Source: CAYOLL01 sp964404765 [NCBI: uncultured Gemmatimonadota bacterium] (lineage in GTDB: Bacteria; 4572-55). Taken from it: 51,415 nt of DNA. The stretch covers positions 1 to 51,415 of the forward strand of contig CAYOLL010000026.1 of assembly GCA_964404765.1 (NCBI GenBank), in the 5' to 3' direction. Shown here piece after piece: positions 1-12,000 of this stretch. Every line of letters begins with the position of its first letter. Positions within the stretch are counted from its first letter, which is position 1. The position numbers were made by a program, and so were the translations under genes. The notes beneath the pieces are model-generated. The model was not told where the DNA came from and made no database searches. It saw only the letters and a program-made list of their open reading frames with translations.

Positions 1-3000
1 ACCCAGTTGGACGTCGCGCCGTTTTTAGCAAAGCTGCTCATCGTACCGTGTTTGTTGTTGGAGGTCAGATCGGTGACCTCCGGGGCACCAATGCCGGTGT
101 TATCGCCCGACGGAATCCCCCGGTTGAAGTTGTAGTAGGCCACCAGGTTGGCTTCACCGCCGGTCAGTTCGTTGTTCATGTTGGCATTGATCTCGGCGCA
201 GGTGCGGGCCACATTCCAGATACGGACTTCGTCCATTTGGCCGCTATATTGGAAAGTTGGGTTTGAAAATGCCCCGATCAGCAGATTAACGCTTGACGCG
301 GTTAGATTAACACTATTGGTCGTCGTTGGCCGGGCCACGCCGTTTAAGTAGATCGTTCCCGAGCTACCCGACGCCGTCACGGCTACGTGCTGCCAGCTCC
401 CGATCGTCACCGCGCCGGATGTAATAATGTGGGCGCTCTGTGTTTCAAAATGGATCGTTCCATCATTAGTAGAAAAGGAGTTCAAAAAGAAGGCGTACCC
501 GGGATTTGCCTCGCTGGCGTCCTTTTTGGCGAGGATCGTGCTGATTTGGGATTTGGCGCTCGGCTTTATCCAAGCTTCTATGGTGATCGCCCCGGTGATA
601 TTGAATGCGGCGGAATTCCCGCAATTCACATAATCATTCGTTCCGTCAAAATCCAGCGCAGCGGCCGGTGTTGCGCCCGTGCCGCTCACGGCAAAGTCAT
701 ACGTCCCTTCATCGCAGTCGTCGCTGAAGATAATGACTTTGGCCGTATCGGCCCCGGCAGTGCCGCCGGGCGTGTAGGTCACGGTAAAGGTTGTGGAATC
801 GTTGGGATTGACCCGGGTGGGAATTGAGCCGAACGTAAACTTAAGCGAATCCGGGCCGGAGGTGTCCATGCCGGTGATGTGCAGCGTATCCGCGCCGGTG
901 TTGTGGATTTTGTAAGTGACCGCGCGCGAGCCGTTGACGGCCACAACGCCAAAGTCCGTGCTGTCGGTTGTTGCGGTCGTGGTCTTGTTGTCGGCGATGT
1001 TCTGCCCATTGCCTTTGATGGCGATCTCCGGCTGTGGCGTCGGCGTTGTGCCGCTGACGTTTGCGCCGGAGGCCACCCAGTTGGAAGTGCCGCCGGTTGT
1101 CAGGGCAAAACCGTTCAGCGCGCCGTTGTTGCTACCCGCCCGATCCGTCAATATGTTGATCGCCGGGCTGTTGTTCGCTCCGCTCGGAATACCTTGATTA
1201 AAGTCGTAATAAGCCACCAGACCCGTTTGCGGCACAGTCAGTTCGTTGTTCATATTGGCCTGGATTTGGCAGCCGGTGCGGGCCACGTTCCAGATGCGCA
1301 CTTCGTCTATACTTCCATTAAAATATTCATCACCGCCAGCCAAATTTGCGCCAAGTGAAGTAGTACTAGCCAAATCATTTATTGGCACAACAGCAACAGT
1401 GCCGTCGGCAATTCCGTTTACATAGAACGTTGCGCTTGCACCATCGGAACGCACCGCAACATGTATCCACTGATTAAGAGGCAGCACGGAATTGGCGGTA
1501 AAATTATTTACCCCCCAGTCCCAATTGGTTTGACTCATGCTAAATCCAAGTTTTTGCCCACCCGCATCACTACTTAATCCAAAAGCAAAATCAGACGTGT
1601 TGCCTGTGTTAGAACGCTCGATTATCGAAGACCAGGCCACGTAAGCATCCAATTTGATCCAGGCTTCTATCGTTATTGCGTCAAAGTGCTCTGCTAACGT
1701 AATAGATACACGATCATTCACCCCGTCAAAATCCAGGGCGTTTTGCGGGGCAAGCCCTGTCCCGCGTACGGCAAAGTTGTATATGCCCTCGTCGCAGTCG
1801 TCGCTGGCGATGATCACGGTGGCCGTGTCTGCGCCCGAAACGCCGCCGGGCGCGTAGGTCACGGTAAAGGCCGTGGAATCGTTGGGATTGACCCGGGTCG
1901 GAATCGCCCCGAAGGTGAACTTGAGCGAGTCCGGGCCGGAGGTGTCCATGCCGGAGATATGCAGCGTGTCCGTGCTGGGATTGTGGATTTTGTAAGTGAC
2001 CGCGCGCGAGCCGTTGACGGCCACGCCGCCAAAGTCGGTGCTATCGGCGGACGAGGGGGTTGTTAGGCCGTCACCGATATTGGCGTTGTTACCTTTGACA
2101 ACGATTTCCGGCGCAACAAAATTGTCCCCGCTGATATTCCAACTCTTAGGCGCGGTTGTTAACGTGGTTCGGGCGGGCAAGCCCAGACAGGAATACGTTC
2201 TACCCGTTGCGCCCAACGTTATGGCCGAAGGAACCGTTGGCAATGCCGCCCAACCAATCAAGGTGGAATCATAATTGGCGGCGCTCATCCCGCAATCGGT
2301 GAGCATATTGGTCATGTTGTTGACTTTGGTAATATTCCAAGAACCGATATTTTGATTAAATACAATGGCGCTATCCAACATATCGTGCGTACCAATCGTT
2401 GTAACGTTTGGGTTTTGCCCCATGTTTGCCCAATCTAACGGTTGACCGCCATTGTTATAACCCGTTGCCCATTGCAACATGCCGTTAAAATTCCATACTT
2501 TTGTTACATCCCAAGAACTAATGTCCTGATTAAACGCCGTTGCTCCGCTAAACGTATGGCCAAAATCAATTGTAGCTGTGCCGGTATTTTGGCCGATATT
2601 TGCCCAATCTAACGGCGCGCTACCGTTGTTAAACGACGTATTATCGGAAAACATAGCGTAAAAACCGTTGACTTTACTAACATTCCAATCGCTGATATCG
2701 TGGTTGAACGGGCAACCATTGGCGAACATAAAATTTAAATTAATGGTTACTACATTTGAACTTTGGCCCATCGTTGTCCAATTTAAAGGCACATTCCCAT
2801 TGTTGTAGGAGGTCGCGCCGCTAAACATAAAATAAACAGAATTTACTTTGCTGATATCCCATGCGCTAATATCTTGATTAAACGCCGTTGCATCTCTAAA
2901 CATCGATTCAAAGGTAATCGTGCTAACAGAAACGTCTTGGCCCATATTCGCCCAATCTAAGGCAACGCCGCCGTTGTTAAAAGAAGTTGCGCCCCTAAAC

Positions 3001-6000
3001 ATGCCGAAGAACGTATTTACTTTGCCAATATTCCACGAACTAATATCCTGATTAAATGCCGTTGCATTCATAAACATATTTCGCAAACTTGTAACGTTCG
3101 TTAAATTCGGCGTATCAGTCGCATTACAAATTAAATTTGAACAACCATTAAAAGCATTGTTCATCGAAGTCCACGCAATATCGCCCCACTGTTCGATAGT
3201 TATGAGCTTTAACTTATCGCCACCCCCATTGAAAAAGATGCTTGGAAAAGCGCCGTAAATTTTGACGGTATATGTATCCGCCGAAGCGTACGTGTGCGCT
3301 GTAACAGGCGCAGTGCCGGAAAAGTGTTGCAAAGCGCTCCCGTCACCCCAATCCACATCAAAGTCATAGCCCGACCCCGTCGTCGGGATTCGGATGGCCG
3401 TGCTGTCCGATACGCCGGCGTTGTCCGTTTTCCAGGTGGTGATGAAAGGGCTAAAGCCCGTCCCGCTCACGGCAAAGTCATACGTCCCTTCATCGCAGTC
3501 GTCGTTGAAGATGATGATTTTGGCCGTATCCGCCCCGGCCGTGCCGCCGGGCGCGTAGGTCACGGTAAAGGTCGTGGAGTCGTTCGGATTGACCCGGGTC
3601 TGGATCGCCCCGAAGGTGAACTTAAGCGAATCCGGGCCGGAGGTGTCCATGCCGGAGATGCGCAGCGTGTCCGCGCCGGTGTTGTGGATTTTGTAAGTGA
3701 TCGTGCGCGAGCCGTTGACGGCCACGACGCCAAAATCAGTGCTGTCGGCAGCGGAGGGCGTGGTATCGCCGTCGGAAATATTTTGATTATTCCCTTTCAC
3801 AGATATTTGCGGGCACAGTTTATAACGATAGACAACAAGCTTTGTTTGGCTGACTTTTGAAACCACCAGGTCGGGATAGGCATCATTATCAATATCCGTA
3901 ACCAGAGATGCGCCGCCGCCGGCATAAAGCGCACTTTGAGCAAACGCAATATTTCCCGGACCTGAACTTGTATTACGCATCACTTTCACGCTGTTTGATG
4001 TCGTACCGTGAACAAGGATGTCGACTTTACCATCTCCATCCACATCACCAACCGATGAATAATAAGCGCTTTCACCCAATGGGAAATCAATTCTCGCCGC
4101 AAAACTGGTTGTGCCCGAAATTGTATTTGTATTTCTAAATACGGCCACATTATTACCGGTCGTCCCGCAACTTACAACAACATCCGGCAAACCGTCGTTA
4201 TCAAAATCCGCCGCTGTCACCGCGTAAACGCTATTTACAGCAGTTGTTAATTGAATCTGTGAAGGAAACGACATCACCCCGGGTGTGCTGGCATTTTTGT
4301 GAACATCCACCACATTGCCACAATGATTTGTAATCAGAATATCCGGTTTATTATCGTTATTAACATCCGCAATGTCCATCATTGCCCCATTACAAAAACT
4401 TGCGGTTAAATCCGTTCTGGATGAAAAATCCGCCGCCGAGAGCGCGCCACCCGAATGATTGTTTTTAAATATTGAAACCCGGACACCGCCCTGGCTATTA
4501 ATAATAATATCCATTTTTCCATCGCCATCCATATCGGCGATTTCGACATCATAAGCAAAATTGGGCGCCCCTACCGGAGTTGCTATTAATACCGGAGAAC
4601 CGAATGTAAAGTCACCCGGCCCGGCGCTCAAATTTTCAAACATATACATTTTGGGATCAGCGGGTTTTGTGGCCAGGATATCCAGCTTCCCGTCCCCATT
4701 TAAATCTCCAACCGCCACACCAGCAAAGGCTACGGCCCCTATTGCCGAAGTCGTAAAAGAAGGAGCTCCGACAACCGAATTATTGTGAAACACGGTCAGC
4801 GTGCTTGACCCGCTATAGCAAACCACATCCATTTTACCGTCACCGTCAAAATCACCGCTGCCGATATCTGATGGGTTAGCAGCCGAGCCGGAGAATTCAA
4901 CCGGGGATTCATAATTAAGAAACACACCATTATCAAATGTGACGGTGAAAAGTTGCTCAGCATCGTCGCCAAGATTGTTTGAACTGTTTACAAGCGTAAT
5001 GTGACTCAACGAATTAGCGCCGACCGGCGCCTTTACCGTAATTTGGCTGCCGGGAACCACATTTGTGATATCGGCATTCGGCACTCGGATTCCGCCAAAG
5101 TAAATGATGTTGCTTGTTGCAACGGGATTGAAGTTTATCCCACTAATGGTCACGAGAGTGTTGACATGCCCGCTGGTCGGGGAAATCGCTAAAATTCTGG
5201 GCACGCCAAAAACACCAGCTCCGCGCACGGCAAAGTCATAAAACGGCTCGTCGCAATCGTCGCTGGGAATTTGGATAAAAGCCGTATCGCTCGCCGCCGC
5301 CGTCGGCTTGTAGGTGACCACAAAAGTGGCTGAGCCGCCCGCGGCAATCGCCCCGGCCGGGGTCAGCGGGCCGATGCTGAATTTGCTCGCCCCCGTCCCG
5401 GTCTTGTTGATGGCGGTGACGGTCAAATTGCCGCTGACATTGGCATTTTGGATGGTATAGGTCACTTTCAGCGAATCGCCGACCATCCGTGCGCCAAAGT
5501 CGGTGGAGTCGCCCGTCGTCGGGCTAAAATCGCCGTCGGCAATATTCGCGCCGTTGCCGGTCAGGTTGATCTCCGGTTTGGCGGCCGGGGTCACTTCGTC
5601 CGCGCCGATGGACGGCTGGAGGGGATGGCGATTGTTGCTGTCGTAGTCGGTTATAATGCCGCTCATCGGCACGCCCACGCCCAGGGCCGCCGTGCTTGTA
5701 TGCAAGTCGGCCGTGCTGGAGTCGGCAAAAGCAACATCGAGGTTGATCGAGCAATTGTCCTGACCCATGACGCTCTTCCAGGTGGCAAAGGTTCTGCCCC
5801 CGGCGGCCTGGCCAAGCTCCACCGGATTCGCGCTAAACAGCGCATTAAAATTACTGATCAGCTTGCCAAGCGTATCGGTGGAGACGGCAAAATGGGATCC
5901 GGATCCGCCGTCGCGCTTATTGATGATAATATTATTGTAAAGCGTGTCCGCTCCGGAAATCGGCTTCAAACTTCGCATCAGGGCCATCGAAGGCTGAGAC

Positions 6001-9000
6001 CCGGAGCTGACCGTCCCGCCGAGATAGATGCTGTTATAAAAGGCGTTCACATTACCGGACGAGCTCTTTTTAATGCCGTATACGGTATAATCGCCCGGCT
6101 CGTTGCCGCCGATACTGATCATATTATTAAACAGGCTCGCCCCGCTGCCGCTGCTAAGGTCAATCCCCAGGATATCCCCGCCCGGATTCGACGACGCCAT
6201 CCGCAGATCATAAATCCGGTTGCGGCTGATTTCGTTGGTTAGGCTGTTGCCGCCGCTAAATAAGATGCCGCGGGTAAAAACAAGGGCGCTGAGATGATTT
6301 TGACGGAGATTATAGACGGTATTCTGACGGACAATCTGACCGGCGGTCGTATTGCCTAGAAAAATTCCATAGACCGAACCTTCGCTTGAGTCGCTTAAGG
6401 CATAAATTGTATTGCTCGTTATGGTAACGAGCGGGCCGTTGCTGTTCTGATAGAGCCCGAATACGCCGCTGCCGCTCGCGCTGGAGTATGTGACTAAGTC
6501 ATGAACGGTGTTATTGCTCATGATAATGTTACTGGCATTCGCCAGTGTGCTATGAACTCCCCAAAAGCTTAAAAGCGTCACACCGGCCGGATTGCTGACA
6601 TTGGCGATCGTATTGCCGTTAATCATATAATCGGCCGGGCCATTCCTCAGTCGAATCCCAAAAAAATTGCCGGGGCCGCTCGACCAGGTGACGTTCTGAA
6701 TCGTATTGTTCTGCGCGACACTCGGCGACCCGCCGGAGGCCGGGCCAAGGTCAATACCGGTAAAGTCGCCGCCCGATTTGCTCCACATCCCGCCGGCGTT
6801 GGGGGCATTTCCGCCGATAAAGTTATTGCTGATCAAATGGCCGGTTCCGGTATTGATATAAACACCGGCCTGCGCGCTGCCGGATGACCCCGGACTATAA
6901 ATGCTGTTGCCGGTAACGATCAACCGACCGCCGTTGGCGCTGTGATAAACGCCATACTGGGTGAAATTAAACAGGCGGCAATTACTGACGGTTACACTAT
7001 CGTTAGTTGCGCCGGCGGTTCCGGCAATATAGATCAACGTCGGCGGAACCGCGCCCGTCGAGTCGATATAACAATTATCAAAGGTAATCTGATCGTTGCC
7101 GTCCGCCCCGGCCGATGTGTCGCCGCCGATTACGATGACGCCGCTGGCGGCCACATTCCGCGCGCCTTCTACATAGCAGTAGCGCACGGTATCGCGGTCG
7201 GCGTTATTCCGAAAAGCGATGGTCGGGCTTGCTGTGCTGGTATCACGCAGCGCCAGGTACATGCCGCTGCCACCAAAGCGTCCGTCAAAGGTGACATTGT
7301 CCGCGCCGTTTAAGACGATCAGCGTATCGGCAGCGGTCATGGAAATGGTGCGCAACGCCGCCGAACCGGGCACGATAGTGACCGCGCTATAATTGGGCGA
7401 TGAGCCGTTGCTGGCGTTTAATGTCGCCGTGGCCGTTTCGGTCGTGTTGTCGTGCACCGTGACCGTGACCGCGCCCTGATGCGTTCCGGCGTTGATGGCG
7501 TCGAAGGCGGCTTTGAGGGTGCTGTAGCCGGTCGGCCCGACCGTCGCGGCGGTGGCCGTGACAAAAACAGGGGCCATCAACCGCTCGTACGCGCCCAAAT
7601 CCACCGTCGTATTCTGGATGCGGGCATTCCCGGCCAAATCCAGCGCAACGCCGCTGATGTCGGCATTGTTGCCATAGTTGATGGCCGGAGACGACGGCAG
7701 CAAGGTGTAATTATTCCCGCCGGGATTGGTAAAGAGCGGGTCCTGGCTAAACAGCATGTTGCCGCCGCAGGTCACGCCGGACGGGCAGGAGCCGGATTGA
7801 ATCAGGCTATAGTTGATATCAATATTGCCGCCGTTTTCAAAAAGATCGCCGGAGGCATTGTTCCAGACAATGCTATTGCGCAGCGTTAGTAACGGCGTGC
7901 TATTGGCCACGCAGGCCGGTGAGCCGGTATTGGCGATGATCGTACAATTGATTAATGTGGCGCTGCCACCCCAGGCTAAGACCGCGCTGCCGCCATTGGT
8001 TCCGGCGCTATTGCCGAAAAATAGACAGTTTTTTAAGGTAATGGCATTATTATCGGCATAAGCGCCACCGCCTGAAGCCGCGATGTTATTCTTAAAGATA
8101 CAATCCTGGACTGCGGTTGTCCCGCGGTTATACATCCCCCCGCCCTGACCTTCATTATTGTCAAAGGTACACTTTTGAAAGAAAGACGTGGTGGCGTCGG
8201 CCAGATAACAGGCCCCGCCGGTAGTGGATTTGTTGTAAGTCAAAAGGCAATTGCGAATTTGGGGACTTGAACCGGTGTTATCTACACGTAAACCGGCGCC
8301 TTCATTGTTCGTTGCGCCGCCGTTCGCAAAGCCGCCTTTAATGATAAAGCCGTCCAAAACGGTGGAACTGTTGACACCGATGGCCCTGACCACGTGGTAG
8401 CTGTTTTCGCTATTGTTGGCAAAGCCGCTGTCGTTCCCGCTTAAGTCGCCACTCAAAATCGTCTGGTTGGTCACCAGCGTCGTGTCGCGCTGGCCGAGCA
8501 GAGTTTCCGTCCCGGCAAAACCGCCGTAGACGCGTACGCCGCTCTTCAGGACAAAGGACGAATCGCGCGAGGAGGCGTGCGGCTTGTAAGTCCCGGCGGC
8601 AACCCAAATCGTATCGCCGCCGGAGGCCGCGGTGAGGGCGGACTTCAAGTCGGTAAAGGCGTTGCTCCAGGAGACGCCGTTATTGGCTCCGGCCGCATCG
8701 TCGTTGACATAGTAGCGGGTTAAATTCAGCGTGGTCAAGCTGCGTGTCTCGCCATAAGCCGTATCCGTTCCGGCAATGGCGTAGGCGCGGACAAAGTAGG
8801 CCGTACCGGCGCTCAAACCGGTCAGCGTGTCCGGATATGACCCGGTCGTAAATGTGCCGCTGCGAATGGTTTTACTGTCTGACAAATCCGGGCAGGCCGT
8901 CGTGCTCCAGCAAATACCGCGTTGGGTGACATTGGCGTAATTGCCGACGGAAAAAATGCCCTGCCCGCTGATAGCCGAAGTTTCGCCGATGTTGGTGATC

Positions 9001-12000
9001 GCGGCAGTGGACAAAATCGGCGCGCCGGGATTTCCGGTATAAACCCAGTTGGAACTCGAGCCGCTGCGGGCAAAACCGGTCAATACGCCGGTGCGACAAC
9101 TCGGCCCGTCGTCAATCAACTCCGCCGGAAAGGAAGTATTGTCTAGCCCGGCATTGCCCTGATCGAAGCGGTAATAGGCCAGCAGGCCGGACTCGTTGCC
9201 GGTCAGATAGCTGTTTATGCCGGCTTGAATATTGGCCTGAGTGCGCACAATATTCCAAATGCGCACTTCGTCAATCTGACCGTCAAAGGCGTCCGCCGCA
9301 ACATTCCAGGGCGTCGTGCCGATATACAAATCGCTGCTGCCCTGATAATCCGCGCCGGCCACGTCTTGCGCGGCCAACAGCCCATCGCGGTAGATAATCC
9401 GGTCGTTTGTCGTGGCATTGTACGTGCAGGCCCAATGATGCCAGTTGTTGTCGCTGTAGCTGACATTGGCATTGAGATCGTTGTTTTGGAAGGCAAACGC
9501 AAAGCGATTATCCGGACTTTGGCGAAAGCCGATATGCAGGGCGTTGTTATCCGAACTGCTGCCTTGTCCGATGACCATATCCACGTTGGCGGACGGATCG
9601 CGCTTAGCCCAAAACTCAATCGTGAAAGACTGATTGGCCAGGGCAAAACCGGGCGTGACCGTGACATAATCGCCCGAACCGTCAAAATCCAGGGCGTTGC
9701 CCAACGGGAGACTGTTGAGCGTCGTAAAACTCCGCGTCTCGCCGTAGGTCGTATCGCTGGCGTTGATGGCAAAGGCGCGGACGTAATAGGTCGCGCCGGG
9801 CGTCAGACCCGTCAAGTTGGACGTAAAGCTGTTGATGCCGAAAGAACCTGCTTCCATCAAGTTGGTATTAGCCAACGTTGGGCAATTAGACGTGTTATAA
9901 CAGACGCCGCGTTTACTGGCATTGCCCGCGCCGATGGCAAGGATAGCGCCGCCGCCGGAAGCCGTCGTAGTCGTAATGCTGGTGATCGCTGCGGTCGTCA
10001 CGCTGGGCGCGGCGTTTGTGCCGGAAGCCACCCAATTGGAAGTTGAACCGGTGCGGGTAAAACCGGACAAGGCCCCGTTTAGACAGTTCGGGCCGCGATC
10101 AACCAACTCGACGGGATACGACGTGTTGGTCCCGCCGGCCGTGCCCTGATCGAAGCGGTAATAGGCGACTAAGCCGGACTCGTTGCCGGTCAGATAGTTG
10201 TGCATATTGGCCTGGATTTGGGCCTGGGTGCGCTGGCCGTTCCAGAAACGAACCTCGTCAATTTGACCGTCAAACATCTCAGTGTTAGAAAGATCGGACA
10301 GCGCGCCTATCCAAAAAGAGGAGTTTACGGTATTGGCAGAACCGCCGCCACTAACTGTTCCGATAAAATTGCCATTCACATAAAATGTAGCGGCATTCGC
10401 GCCATTAAAATAAACAGCCAAATGATACCATAGGCCATTAGAAAATGTGTATGGTTGATCGAGATCGGAAACCGTGTACGTCGTAAATCGGATCATATCC
10501 GCTGCCACAGCCAGGCCATAGCCTCCGGTGGATGGCTCGTCCGATTTGCTCAAAATACGAGAAAAAGCGACTGAAGATATAGGAAGATTGTCGGCCTTGA
10601 ACCAAACTTCCAACGTGAAATTGTTGGCCAGGTTAAGCGCGTTGTTTGGTTGGGGAATTTCCACAAAATCATTCGACCCGTCAAAATCCAGGGCATTGCC
10701 CAGCGGCGGGGTCATCATATCATCGCCCTCGCCGGCGGTAAAATCGCCAAAGCTTGTGACCGTGCCGCTAAAGGTATGCGGTCCCACATTGACTGGATTC
10801 AATCGCGTCCAGAGGGAACTGGCGTAATGCCCGCCGTAGAGATTGCCTTCCGTGCCGTTGATGTCGCCATTAACATACGTGGCGGTCACCGTGCAGGTAA
10901 TGTTGCTGACGGCATTGGTGGTCACGGTCCAATAGCGGTTCAAATAATCGGTTGAAGACGTGTTGTTGGGATGTTTGATGTTTTTGAGCCGCACAGCCAT
11001 GTAGGCGTTGGCCCCAACCGTGGGCGAAGGACTGAAGTTGAGAGTGATCGGCGAGTAATTCCCGGCCTGATCGCCCACATAAAAATCATAAGGAAGGCCA
11101 TTGGTAATAAAGTTTCTTTCCCAGCGAAATTCGCCCGTACTGTCAACGGCGACATAGCTGCCCGGAATATTGCTGTAGGAAATCAAGGGCGACATGGTTA
11201 ACCGATGCGGGCCCAGGGCCAACCAGCCATTGTTCAGATTCAACGAGTTGGTGATGCGCAGCGAATCGGCCAGCGCCGCATTGCGGGTGGCGTCACTTAC
11301 CAACAACATTCTAAAAGTCCCGGCGATATAATGCCGTAAATTGCCGCCGGTCAAGATAATGCCGCCGTTTGTCTCCACTCCATAACCAAAGACGTTGCCG
11401 TTGATATTGACATTACTGCTCAAATCCGGCGTGGCTCCCGGCCCAATGATCAAATGGTTGACGGTTTGTAAACCGCCGGTCGCCGCTTGATTGGTTTGAC
11501 TGGTTATTCCGGCGTTGCTGCTGGGCAATCCGTCCGGCCAGCCGTTGCTCCAGTTGCCGTCGTTCGTCCAGGCTGTGCTGACTGCGCCGGTCCAGGTGGT
11601 AAACGCGCCGGAGCCAACCCAATTAGGCCCTGGCCCGCCATTCAGCGTGCCGTTATTGGCGTTGGATGTCAAATCCGTCAGCGTGGTGCCGGATGATTGG
11701 TTAAAGCGATAATAGGCGACGAGTCCGGACGAGCCGGCATCAACCGTTTGGCACATATTCTGGCGGATTTGATCGGCGCTGCGGGCCGTGTTCCAGATGC
11801 GGATTTCGTCAATCTGACCGCTAAGATAGGTTGTTACCGCCCCGGAACGAAAGCCGATATTCAAATCATTCGTGGTCGTCGTCGCGCCCGGTGTGCCCGT
11901 CCAGCCCACGGTGCTTTTTAAGACGCCGTCCAAATAAAGCCGGCCGCCGGAATTATCCACCACAAAAGCGCCGTGATGCCAGCTATTATCCAGATAGGGC